Assembly: GCA_003344405.1 (NCBI GenBank)
Contig: NOWV01000017.1
Span: 186,001 to 250,000, forward strand
DNA from: Trichoplax sp. H2
Lineage: Eukaryota > Placozoa > Uniplacotomia > Trichoplacea
Reading direction: 5' to 3'
Length of the DNA: 64,000 bases
Under the pieces are notes generated by a model. The model was not told the DNA's origin, searched no databases, and worked only from the letters and a program-made list of their open reading frames with translations. A program made the position numbers and the translations under genes. Every line of letters begins with the position of its first letter. Positions within the stretch are counted from its first letter, which is position 1. Positions 38,464-49,193 of this stretch are shown here, in pieces.

Positions 38464-40593
38464 GATAAATTATAACCAGTCTGAGTGAGGCAAAAACTTG
38501 CTGATGGCAATCAAGCACAGTAAAATTGAACTAGTCCAAAGACTCTAAACCATAATGACCGTCATAACAATCGGTTACTGTCCACTGTCCAATATACTGT
38601 AGTCCTACAAAGCGTACTGTACTGTCGACGTTTAGTACAGTACTTGATTTATTATCAAATTGATCAAATGACACAACACTTGTACTGTACTGTACAGTAC
38701 AGTATATGTCATATACAGTACTGTACACTGTACACTGTACAGTATGGCGGCTACACTACTTCGCTTTATTAGGCTAGGTTAAAGTAGATCCAGATCGATC
38801 CCCCCCTTTTTTTTTTTTACTGTCATGGAGCTTAGGGGTAGTGATATCAACCATGAACTACCCAAAGAAAACTAGTAGTCTGTGCATCCACTGCACTAAC
38901 TAGCCAACCAACCGCAACGTTAACATGCACTAATAAGATGGTCTAGTAGTCCAGGGACTCCGGTGTAGTTACCGAACTGTACAGTATGTGTATGACGGCT
39001 ACACAACTTTGCTTTATTAGATCCCCCTTCCTTTTTTTTTACTGTCATGGAGTTTAGGGGACTACCCAAAGAAAACTAGTAGTCTACTGTATGTATCCAC
39101 TGTACTAACGAGCCAACCAACCGCAACGTTAACATGCATTAATAAGATGGCCTAGTAGTCCAGGACTCGGTATACAGTAGTTGGCAAATTTAGCAAATGA
39201 CACAACACTTGTACTGTACTGTATGTGTATATGGCGGCTACACTACTTCGCTTTATTAGATCCCCCCCCCTTTTTTTGGTTACTGACATGGAGTTTAGGA
39301 GTAGTAATATCAACCATGAACTACCCAAAGAAAACTAGTAGTCTGTGCATCCACTGCACTAACTAGACAACCAACCGCAACGTTAACATGCACTAATAAG
39401 ATGGCTTAGTAGTCTATGATTCGGTATAAGAGGTCTGGTATACAGTTTGATTAGGCCGTTTGTTGTTGTTAACATATTGCAGCTGATTTAGTAGTATGAT
39501 ACTGATACAGTACCTACACAACAATACTATTGATAGCGCTCTATTTTAGAGTCATGTTTGCCTATTCAATTGACTTCATCTATAGCACCAGGACAGCTGC
39601 AATTTGGACAAAAATGCCCAAGAAAATGATTCGATTTGGCTATGAAATGAAAAACTAGAACATACAATATTCCACTGTACTGTATAGTGTACAGCATAAG
39701 GCTCAAGACAATGATTTGATTGATTTTATTTTCGGTATGCCTTTGCTACACGGCATTTTTGCATCATCGCCACTTTTCATGAAGAAAAACTAACAGAAAT
39801 TCAGCAAGTCTTTGTCTTAAATAGGCCAGAAAAGCAGGCGTACATACTGTATACATACGTATTTAAATAGTAGAGGAATAAATGAGTATGCCGGGATGGC
39901 TGTACTTTACAGCATCCAGTCCAGTATCAATCATTTTCTCTGGGCTAGACATTACTTACTATAAGAGTATAACTATATCAGATCCTATTGAACCAAATGC
40001 AGAGGCCTAATAGTTATTATTAATAATCCAGTATAAAGTGCACGTTTCGATTTCGAAATGCGATTTGAACCTACAATAGTCGAGCAGAATAATCAACCAC
40101 ATAAGACTTGGCTTAAACCGGTAGTTTACTTTTCATTTCTTGACAATTTCGTTGATATGATGCCTTAGTTTATAGGTGTAAGGATGCTACTAACACCATT
40201 AGTATAATTATTATGATGATAATAACATTTCAGTGAACTTATGTAAGTTTAGGACATGTTAATATTAATCTTAAATTAAATAGGCTTTACCAGTGGACGT
40301 AAGTTAATAGCAGTATTGAGTAGCAGGTAATTTCATAACGATACAATATACTCCGTTATCTATTCTGATATTAGAATAATAATTTTCCCTGAAATTACCC
40401 ACTGTAGTTTGCACTCTATTTTAACCATAACCTGTGTATGAGCTTTTGCTCTTTCTAAGTCATCACTTTCAAAAACTATAAAAATGGATAATATATTAGA
40501 ATTTATTTTACTTTTCGATGTCAATATTACACTTCGTACTCTCAACAGCAAACGGTGGATAGCTTCAATGCGTTGAGGTCTGTCGGATGCTCC
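38464..40593. other. Intergenic region upstream of RHEB, repeat-rich
   Basis: From 38575 to 38745 there are CAGTAC/GTACTG palindrome runs close to the RHEB start, then the threefold repeat 38744-39425. The stretch 39430-40593 is AT-rich with one more palindrome run (about 39675) and no exon that I can support; it ends at the stop codon of the SKICH gene. Confidence 0.5.
38744..39425. repeat. Three copies of a roughly 240 bp tandem unit
   Basis: Units start with ATGGCGGCTACACTACTTCG at about 38744, TGACGGCTACACAACTTTG at about 38992 and again ATGGCGGCTACACTACTTCG at 39231. Each has CTTTATTAG, a C-run followed by a T-run, ACTGTCATGGAG, GAACTACCCAAAGAAAACTA, GCAACGTTAACATGCA and ATAAGATGG. The second copy has a deletion. 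Part of the upstream palindrome block (CAAATGACACAACACTTGTA) is also shared between 38660 and 39195. Confidence 0.88.
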
Positions 40594-42360
40594 TTAATGA
40601 ACGGCAGAATGGAGCATTTTTGCCTTTAATGAATCAATTTCACTTTGCTTTTGTTCCAAGGAATCATGACATGCAGCTAGTTCTTGAATCATCAGATTCA
40701 TTTCTTGTTCCGAACTGGCCCGTGTTTCGCACAGTATCTGTATTTGTGCATTTTTAGTGGACAATTCTTTCATTAACTCTTCCTTTTTTGCTTGTAATTC
40801 CCTTTTAGCCATCGTTTCATCATCTTGCAGGGGATAATATTGGTTACCCATATTAGCTTTATCTTTGGCAATTTTGATTTCATTTTGAAGTCGATAGCAT
40901 TCAATGACTTTGTCTTTGTAGGCTTCTTTACTCATATCTAACCTAGCGTATAAATCTGCAACCTGCCGTTTTAGGTTAGTATTTAACTCAACTGCGAATT
41001 TCAGATTGGCTTGGGAATCCGATAATCGTCGATACAAAGCTTTTCCTTTTTTCACTGCATCCATATGTTGTTCTTCTAAATGTTCGTGAGCAACATACAG
41101 CGCCATTGTAGAATTTTTAGCGCAAGTCTTTTCTTCTCTCTCTTTATGGCGTAGTTCACGGCTTAACCTTTCAATTTCATCTTGATAACTTTTCGATTCT
41201 TCCTGGAGTATTCTAATAATCTCTTCAAAGTCACTATTATGATTCTTTTCTATAGTCAACGCATCAGTGCATTTCTTAACTTCTAATTCTATTACTTGAG
41301 CGCAATCAAGCAATGTACGACTATCGAAATTCTCAGCTTCTTCATGGTCATCCTTCCGTCTCAAGATATTTATACTGCCTATTAATGAATCCTTGACTAA
41401 GGTATCGTTGGCTTGTGATGATTCCATCAAAATCTCTAGATGACTAATTACATCTTTAAGTTCGTCGTTTCTTACGTGGGCATTTTGTAAATCATCATTA
41501 GATTGATTTAGCATACCTTTGATGGTAGCTATCTCGGTAGTATTATTTTCGATAATCTCTTGCAGATTTGTAATCAATGCTTTTAGTTGTTGGTTTTCCA
41601 GTGATGCATTATCTACTGTAAGGGAATATTGGCCTTTCATTTGCTCACTTTCGGAAAGTTTATCTAATGCTGATGTTAAACGATCTTCGTAGGAGGATAA
41701 ATTGATAGCCATCTTCTCTTGCTCTAGTTCTAATTCATCAATCCGTTGTGCTTTGGCTTGATTATCCTCTCGTACTTGCTCTACTTGACTCTTTAACATG
41801 TTTACAGATTGCTTGCTTTCTGCCAGTAAAGTATCAAGCGCGTCTTTTTCAATTTTCATACTAGATAATTGACTCTCCAATGTCATATTAGCAGCTATCA
41901 AATCTTCAAATGATGTCGGTATAGTTTCATTGTTATTCTGTCTACTGACAACTACTACATCGCCTTGAACATTGAACAAGTCCAGCCAGTCATAATCGTT
42001 ATCGGCTTCATCCAGTTCAAGAGGAAGGATAGTGAAGCTACGACTTACTGCAACCAATCGATTTTTATGATTCATATAGCACAGTTGATAAGTACTTTCA
42101 GTGGTAATTTCTTGTGGGATTGGTAATACATATTTGTTGATATGCGTATCATTGGAGCAATCAGTGCCGACATATTGACGCAGCAAGCAATCTTCTTCTG
42201 ATTTCCATCCAACCTTGAATAATCCGATCCAATCGCCATCATTGCAATTGGATTCTTGCACTCCCTCAACATCAAATTGTATGTTATCTCCTCGATGATA
42301 TCGACCTTGAATATTGGTGAAAGAAATATCAACTTTGAGTGATGATTTGGCCTCCATCAT
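40594..42360 (-). CDS. SKICH-domain coiled-coil protein of the TAX1BP1/CALCOCO family, intronless
   Basis: A 588-residue frame starting ATG ATG GAG at 42360. Residues about 7-112 form a SKICH domain (RYHRGDNIQFDVEG, DGDWIGLFKVGW at 42-52, YQLCYMNHKNRLVAVSRSFT), as in NDP52 and TAX1BP1, which use it to recruit the autophagy-initiation machinery. Residues about 150-580 are coiled coil; DMSKEAYKDKVIECYRLQNE resembles the TAX1BP1 segment YKEKFKECQRLQ. Between them, DYDWLDLF (W125, L128) fits a canonical LC3-interacting W-x-x-L motif, and GDVVVVS (135-138) sits where TAX1BP1/NDP52 carry their noncanonical LVV-type motif. No C-terminal zinc finger is encoded in this frame, unlike TAX1BP1. Being one 1.77-kb exon in a neighbourhood where nearly every gene has many introns, it may be a retrocopy. 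Selective-autophagy receptor function is inferred from domain layout. Confidence 0.85.
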   Translation of the reverse strand: MMEAKSSLKVDISFTNIQGRYHRGDNIQFDVEGVQESNCNDGDWIGLFKVGWKSEEDCLLRQYVGTDCSNDTHINKYVLPIPQEITTESTYQLCYMNHKNRLVAVSRSFTILPLELDEADNDYDWLDLFNVQGDVVVVSRQNNNETIPTSFEDLIAANMTLESQLSSMKIEKDALDTLLAESKQSVNMLKSQVEQVREDNQAKAQRIDELELEQEKMAINLSSYEDRLTSALDKLSESEQMKGQYSLTVDNASLENQQLKALITNLQEIIENNTTEIATIKGMLNQSNDDLQNAHVRNDELKDVISHLEILMESSQANDTLVKDSLIGSINILRRKDDHEEAENFDSRTLLDCAQVIELEVKKCTDALTIEKNHNSDFEEIIRILQEESKSYQDEIERLSRELRHKEREEKTCAKNSTMALYVAHEHLEEQHMDAVKKGKALYRRLSDSQANLKFAVELNTNLKRQVADLYARLDMSKEAYKDKVIECYRLQNEIKIAKDKANMGNQYYPLQDDETMAKRELQAKKEELMKELSTKNAQIQILCETRASSEQEMNLMIQELAACHDSLEQKQSEIDSLKAKMLHSAVH

Positions 42361-42469
42361 TGCGTTTAAGATTTGTCAATAGGGACTGTTAGGGATGTTT
42401 TTTTTTTTCTTCCAATGCACAAGACTGACAGCCAGTCGATCACAACAACAAGGCGAAAGAAGTTTGTTA

Positions 42470-42720
42470 CAGTACTGTACTGTTTGTGATGGGTGAATGA
42501 TGCGGTATTTGTACTTTGTAAGTAAAGTACAAAGTACGGTAGGCTAGAGTGCGATGACCAATCATGGCAGTACTGTACACTGTAGTGTAGTGTACTGTAC
42601 TCTACTGTACTCTACTATACTGTACTGTACAGTACTGTACAGTACAGTACAGTATTTCTGCACGGTCATCTCTCACTGACTACAGTACACCACACGTACC
42701 GTACAGTACTGTACTGTAGT
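42470..42720. repeat. Densest CAGTAC/GTACTG palindrome cluster, upstream of the SKICH gene
   Basis: Includes TACTGTACTGTACAGTACTG and TACAGTACAGTACAGTATTT in tandem plus GTACTCTACTGTACTCTACT variants. It starts 110 bp before the SKICH ATG. The sequence could pair with itself over tens of bases. Confidence 0.8.
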
Positions 42721-42981
42721 CAGTGACACGTCCGCATAGTGAAAGTATAGTTATAACGGTCCATTACGTCACGATTACAACGCACTAAAATTAAAATATG
42801 ACAGCACAGTCAGGGACTTGTAATGAAAGTAATACTGGCCTTTACAAAGTCCCTGGGTACAGTGCTGTAAATTGGAAAGATGGAGATACTACTCTATGAA
42901 AAATAGGCATTTATTGACATTGGTTGGCAAGTCAATACGCTAGAGTGGATGTACAGTAGGTACAGTATGGGGCTTCAAATT

Positions 42982-43128
42982 CCGGTGGCTCACAAGGCTC
43001 CGCGCATACGCCGTAAGAACTGGTGATACGCTACAGAAATGATGTCACACAATCTTCAAGTGATATCGCGCAAACTTGAACTTCATCAGTTCTTACGGCG
43101 TATTGCGCTGAGCCTTGTAAGCCACCGG
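42982..43128. mobile_element. 147-bp foldback element with 44-bp terminal inverted repeats
   Basis: The left arm begins CCGGTGGCTCACAAGGCTCC (42982) and the right arm ends with its complement, GAGCCTTGTAAGCCACCGG (43128). The arms match along about 44 bp, including ACGCCGTAAGAACTG against CAGTTCTTACGGCGT, with a few mismatches, around a loop of about 58 bp. This looks like a small MITE or foldback element; no clear target duplication is visible (flanks AAATT / ATCAAAT). Confidence 0.65.
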
Positions 43129-45002
43129 ATCAAATAGCTGCTCATTAATTCATTCATTAATTAATGATACTGCTGAGATGATGCAATCTAGTGTGCCACT
43201 ACAGTACTGTACACAGACTGTCATGGACTACGCAAAAAAGACCTGCAGACATAGCTCATAACGGTTTGAACCGAATCGAACCTTTCTCAGGTCTACCTGC
43301 ACTCTTGCAGTTGCGTATCAGTACTGAAGTAGTCCATGATACTGAATCATAGTCATGACTCAGAAAGCTCTACAATGCACAGTACATGACGCTACAGTAC
43401 TTACTGTAAAAGAAAGAATGAAAGTACTGTACTGTATCGTACGGTACGATACTCTATTCCCATTCAGCCAGGGACCAATGAAGGCTTCAAAGCTTGACTT
43501 CTATACTGTACAGTACAGTACAATACAGGAGTGAAAATCCAGCAGTGTTTTCAGCACACGGCAAGTTTCCAAATTTGCCATTTTCCAGTTCCTGTACAGT
43601 AGCAAGTTTTATTTTTAGTCATGATTGTGCTAAGGTAAAAATGACCTACCTGGATATTTCTTTCCCACCAAGTTAAAGTTGCCCTTATTAGGTGAACAAT
43701 AACAACATCCAAGCTGTGTATTCGTCATTATCTCGTGGGGATATCATTAGTAACAGTACAGTCAGTCAAGAACCTTTCCATAGCCGGCAGTCACTCCTTG
43801 AACTTAATCAATCTCGACATGGTTTGGGAACGTTTTATTAGGTAGGTTGAATTACCTTTGATTGCATGATGCAAATGGTGAATGTTGAATGAAGAGATAG
43901 GTTGAGAACAGAAATATTATTCAAGCACACTTTATCACCTTAAATAGTTTGTACAGGGGTTGATTAGTCATCACAATGAACTACACTTGCTTTGATGTCG
44001 TACTAGCTTGCATAGTAACTGCATGACATAACTAAGCTACGTGTCAATCCAGCATGACAGCAATTGACAAGGTTAAAAATTTTTCAAATTTCTCAATCAG
44101 CTTCTTCATCGGCTTCTATTTTCTTCTACAGTATCGATAGACTGTTGTAGTTCGTAATACACCAGAAAGTAAGCTTTTTCATAAAGTTGAAGATGATACC
44201 ATGATACGATTTGATTTGAAATCATAGTAGATGACATGGTAGGTAATTCAAAATTGCAACTCAGCCTTTCCTAGTAGGGTATACGCGATACAAGTGATTG
44301 CATCGCATATAATATACTGTATATATTCTACTTGCTGCCACGTTATTAAACAATCCATCATGTAACGGACTTTGTAAGCAATCCATGATACAATCGTTCA
44401 TCGCAATTCTTTAAAGTAGTAATATTCTGAAACAGAGACACAACAATCATTTACAAATAATTCACTACAAGTACTCATTCATGGATCTTGATTCTTCAAT
44501 TAAAGTAACAATATTCTGAAATAGATAGAGTAATAATTGACAAAGAATTCACTGAAATGATACCATCGTCAATCTTCGTCAAAGTAATAATACATCGTAT
44601 TCAAGAAATAGAGATACGGTAGTAATTGAGAAATGATTCATTCTCAGATTCGGTAGGGTAAAAGTATTACTGCAATAGATATAGGTGAATTGGACTTCTT
44701 TCGACCTTAGTCATTCAGGTTGAACTAAATCTATAAATTTACAATCCTCTACAATCGAATGCTAATATTATTATTTGTCATTACCAAGCCGATTTGCAAG
44801 CCAATATTTAACGGAAAGGGTAAGAATAGCATTTCATGATTTAATTATTATCCTTAACAAGAATGAATCAAACATTATTTCCAATCTGTAGCTGGCCAAT
44901 TCCTACCTTATGCGTAGGCTTGCCCAATTAACTCATTATCATTACCTCAAAATGCGGAATGTGGGTGAGTGCATAGAATAGACGTAATGCATTGAAATTC
45001 AG

Positions 45003-45286
45003 TTGCACAATGGCTGGATTTGCGTTTTGTAAAATATAATTTGAACATTTCTGAGGTAATCAAATATAGCTTTCAGTATGATTGCCTTTCAAATAATTCA
45101 AAACTGCTGCGTTACGATATACTGTACTGTATAATCAATTTAGGCAATGAGAGTGTTGAAAATTTGAAACGGAGAACTCAAGCTCCTTATTCTAAAAGTC
45201 AAGAAGTAAAAGAAGGTTTCTTCAACACCTTTCTAAGAAATATTCAGGTCGAAATGGAGAAGGAGAGGCGAAAGAAAAATTTATAA
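45003..45286 (+). CDS. Orphan terminal exon of an unrecognised protein
   Basis: Acceptor GAAATTCAG at 45002 opens a frame that runs 94 codons to TAA at 45286, reading AQWLDLRFVKYNLNISEVIK at the start and FFNTFLRNIQVEMEKERRKK near the end, with a basic coiled-coil-like C-terminus. Composition and length look coding, and the frame starts in phase 2 as a spliced exon would, with no suitable ATG at its head. I cannot find upstream exons on this strand within the preceding 2 kb. It may be the last exon of a gene with long introns, or a relic of a duplicated gene. No family recognised. Confidence 0.4.
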
Positions 45287-46419
45287 TCAAGCTATTACAA
45301 TATTATATTATATTATAAAATGAGATGATACGCAACTTGTATTTTTTATTTCAAGATCATTCTTACAGCTCATTATCTGATGCGCTTCTTAAGTAATTGC
45401 CCAAAATAGACAAAATACTAATTCGCCGTATTAATCTGCAAGTATGTATGATATGCAACTCGTACTTTTTGAATAGCATGGCTATAAAATGTCCACGTAT
45501 GCATTACTATCAGGATTCGTTATCAAATAGCGACTCGCTTTTATAAAATAATAATGTAATTTTCGTTTTGGACTTGTGTGAGAGTTAAATTATGTAGATA
45601 AATACTGTACCGTATATGTTCAATGTTAAGGTAAATGATGATGGTTTATTTGGTGGTAGGGAGTTGTAAATGCGGCTTAGGCAATCGCTATTCTTGAATA
45701 TAATTGGCTAAAGGTATAAATTGACGCTAATTAGCTATGGTTAAAATCAGTAATTTGAATATCCAGCTTATCTCTCGTCCAGTCATGATTTATGATCCTT
45801 GCTGACGATTAAAGGACATCATTTATCAAGGAGTCCGTAAGGATATCAGATACCTAGCTTGGCCGTGCTTACTGCTCAGCCACGATTTTTGGCTCCAAGC
45901 TATGATCCATAATACAGCTTTCCGTTCATAGCTTGTAGGATTACTATATATACTTGCTCTGTATTGCTATACAAGATCGTACAGTTTAGGAAATGCTGTT
46001 GCATTATTGACTCCTTTGGAACATTGTATTTATGTAAGTAAATTGATATTTTACAAGGCAATATTGCTACCTTTGGGGAGCTAAAGTATTAAAGCCTAGT
46101 AAACGATAACAACGTCTTTTTCTTGCTGATTTTGGTCTGCTCTGCTCAGTACACAGTCAAGTAAATCCTTATGCAAGCTACTTTTACATAATTAATTACT
46201 GTTCTACTATTAGTGATGATAGCCAGAGCATGTGTATCGTTAATAAAGTAGGATTACGAGACCGATAGTAATCTTACAATCCATCGATGTTAACCCAAAG
46301 TTGGCCTGTTAATCTCCTTTATTATTGTACGAGCATCACGACACCAGTGGTAATCTCCCACTTGTTGTAGAATACAGTAGAGTGTCGACAAATGGCCTTC
46401 GAAACTGAAATATACGCGT
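45287..46419. other. AT-rich intergenic DNA; nothing recognised
   Basis: No exon with splice support and no repeat of note on either strand. Confidence 0.4.
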
Positions 46420-47400
46420 AAGATAGAAATAGTGCATGCTGCAAGTTCGATGATAAGTCTGTACAACTATCAAACTATCACTATAGGGGAAGAGATCTAG
46501 ATGATCTTTGGTAAAAGTTGTGGTTTTACGCAATAAAGAGAAGTGTTTTACGAAGAAGAAATGGAGGTTTTGAAATAGAGCATGCAGCAAGCTCGATGAT
46601 AAGACTGTACAAGTATCAAACTATCACTATAGGGAAAGAGATCTAGGTGATCTTTGGTAAAAGTTGTGGTTTTACGCAATAAAGAGAAGTATTTACGAAG
46701 AAGAAATAGAGCATGCGGCAAGTTTGATGATAAGACTGTACCACTATCAAACTATCACTACAGGGAAAGAGATCTAGGTGATCTTTGGTAAAAGCTCTGG
46801 TTTTACGCAATAAAGAGAAGTGTTAACGAAGAAGAAATAGAGCATGCAGCAACTTTGATGATAAGACTGTACAACTATCAAACTATCACTATAGGGGAAG
46901 AGATCTAGGTGATCTTTGGTAAAAGCTCTAGTTTTACGCAAGAAAGAGAAGTGTTTACGAAGAAGAAATGGAGGTTTTGAAATAGAGCATGCGGCAAGTT
47001 TGATGATAAGACTGTGCAAGTATCAAACTATCACTATAGGGAAAGAGATCTAGGTGATCTTTGGTAAAAGCTCTGGTTTTATGCAATAAAGAGAAGTGTT
47101 TACGAAGAAGAAATGGAGGTTTTGAAATAGAGCATGCGGCAAGTTTGATGATAAGACTGTGCAAGTATCAAACTATCGCTATAGGGAAAGAGATCTAGGT
47201 GATCTTTGGTAAAAGCTCTGGTTTTATGCAATAAAGAGAAGTGTTTACGAAGAAGAAATGGAGGTTTTGAAATAGAGCATGCGGCAAGTTTGATGATAAG
47301 ACTGTGCAAGTATCAAACTATCACTATAGGGAAAGAGATCTAGGTGATCTTTGGTAAAAGCTCTGGTTTTATGCAATAAAGAAAAGTGTTTTACGAAGAA
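46420..47400. repeat. Seven-copy 145-bp minisatellite with 130-bp variants
   Basis: AGCATGC(A/G)GCAAG markers occur at about 46432, 46580, 46711, 46841, 46986, 47131 and 47276. Full units (145-148 bp) contain GAAATGGAGGTTTTGAAATAGA; the two units starting near 46580 and 46711 end without the GGAGGTTTTGAAAT block and are about 130 bp. The last three copies are almost identical, pointing to recent amplification. Open frames of 69-84 codons on the minus strand are a by-product of the repeat. Confidence 0.92.
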
Positions 47401-48714
47401 GAAACGGAGGGTGTTGTATTTGCAGAAGCTGGCAGCCTACTTCAGGATCGTTGTAGCAAAGTCGTGTGCAAAATGAGCTGTCACCTATTCGACCGTTTTT
47501 ATTCTTTTTTTGTCCTAGTAGACAGTGTAATAAGTTAACATAACGGACACCATGATCCCACAAGATGACAAACCATTCTGCACATCGTTTTCCTCGCTTG
47601 TCCGTCCTCTCCATCCGCTACAACATAGTATTGACTCATACAGCTGTCACAGAATAGGCATTAGACCAGCATTGTCTTGATACTATTGAGTGATTGATTA
47701 TTATTTATTTATTTATTTTACCGTATTTACACCGGTCTGGTCCAATTTTCGACTCCACGACTCCATGTATACTCAAGGCTAGTACTGGATGGTATGTATG
47801 GGTAAGTGTAGCATGTAGAGTTGAGTAGCCAGAGCAGCCCTTTCCTGACGTATTGTACGTGGATAGTAGCGAGTTATTGCAAAATCTCAAGACAAACTTT
47901 CTGACGTAGATCTACAATCAGTTGGTTTAAGAGGGAGAAAAAGAAATTGCAATACGCTTTAGGCCCGTAAAAAAGAGAAAAAACCTGAGGGTCAATTGCA
48001 TACCGTTGAAATTTTGGTCACCTTGAAGATATTAAGGTAAGCGTGATTGAACACGGCGAGATAGTTCCTATCGGCTGAACTGTTTGCATGGTGCCAACCA
48101 TGATGGACACGTAAACTCCCTTTTGTGATAGCCAAATGGCGATCATCGTCATCAACTACTCTACCGTTGTAGGCCGGCCTTTCATCATCCATGATATCAT
48201 CATTGAATAGCAATCGATGTCGAAATCAATCGAGCAATTTCTCTGCTTGATATTGGATTCAAAGGCATGCGATATCCCAATGCAATCGTAGCCGTGATGA
48301 ATGTGCCACTCGTATAGGACGATTAGCGACTTCTAATAATGCCTTTCAAACTGAATTGAATCCTGTAGCTTTTCTCAACTTCTTTTACTGTTGAGAAAAT
48401 GGATAACCAAGTACATGACATTATTTCCATTTTTTCAACGATTGAACGTAGGATAGGGTATTTATCCATCTTCTATCTACTTGTATTCCACACTATATGC
48501 ATTAGAAATGACAATGTACATCACTCACTGTCTATTCGCCTCTTTCAACCATGTTAAAACTCAAGAGAAATGAATTCATTTTAGGCGTACATGATTAGCA
48601 TCTCATGGTAAAAAGATGAATACTATCAATGAATGAATCGATGCTCTACTATAGCATGCTATTCCCCCAAAATAGAAAGACATAGAAAACATGTAGAAAC
48701 TGCGATACTCATCA
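47401..48714. other. Intergenic DNA; no gene recognised
   Basis: Somewhat less AT-rich than average at 47420-48210, with short minus frames (47369-47614, 47992-48213) that I cannot relate to any family. A TTTATTTATTTATTTTA microsatellite lies near 47703. Confidence 0.35.
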
Positions 48715-49193
48715 TTATGATGCGAGTAGAGTAAACTTGACCCTTAATTGAAATACTCCCAATAGACAGAGTAGTCGTCTACTGGACTTTCTCCAGCTAC
48801 TTGTAGGATAGCCATCAGTGATTGTCAACTTACTGTCATTGTCAATACACGACTTTCCATGGGATGATGAATGGATACAATAAGATAAAAAGTAGCCTAG
48901 TTGATTAACGATTGCTAATAGTAAAAAGATACCATAATCGGCTAATTTCCAGTACCGATTTTCGTTTTTTCTCTCATCGGTTAAGTGAAAGTACTCTCTT
49001 ACATTTGAAAACTGAGAGTGCGCAACTTTAGCTTCAAATTCGAGAAACCATTTGTAAAAATTGCAATCAACTGCCATGCCGACGCAGTCAATTGATTACT
49101 AGTGGAATAATATCTTGCCGTAGCAAAGAAATTTGGTCCATCTAGCATACACAAGTCGTCCAAAATTTTTACTTTCATTCTATCTTTGTTCAC
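48715..49193 (-). other. Unassigned overlapping ORF pair, possible exon or decayed gene
   Basis: On the minus strand a frame from about 49178 (RMKVKILDDLCMLDGPNFFA, then TARYYSTSNQLTAS) overlaps a second frame, ATG at 49077 to a stop at 48715, 120 codons. The second frame includes FYKWFLEFEAKVAHSQFSNV, a hydrophobic segment (YGIFLLLAIVNQLGYFLSYC) and a polar tail. Both look protein-like at first sight, and they are offset by one frame, which would suit either a frameshifted relic or two exons with an intron not yet placed. No family recognised. Confidence 0.25.

Larger units (their letters stand above)
42361..45002. other. Intergenic region with palindrome clusters and a foldback element; no gene recognised
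   Basis: The first 400 bp upstream of the SKICH gene hold the densest palindrome cluster of the window (42470-42720). A foldback element follows at 42982-43128, more palindromes at 43200-43520, and then ordinary AT-rich DNA with scattered repeats of ATATTCTGAAA and AATAATTGACAAAGAATTCA-like words at 44410-44650. No exon seen until 45003. Confidence 0.5.

Noticed and set aside
38531-38728. 65-codon minus ORF upstream of RHEB
   Set aside because: Mostly palindrome-derived Tyr/Thr/Val repeats; no splice or family support.
46774-47309. Several 69-81 codon minus ORFs with identical sequence
   Set aside because: They are translations of the 145-bp minisatellite and repeat with its period.
46420-47400. 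Direct repeats considered as a CRISPR array
   Set aside because: Units are whole tandem copies without unique spacers, in an intron-rich animal genome.
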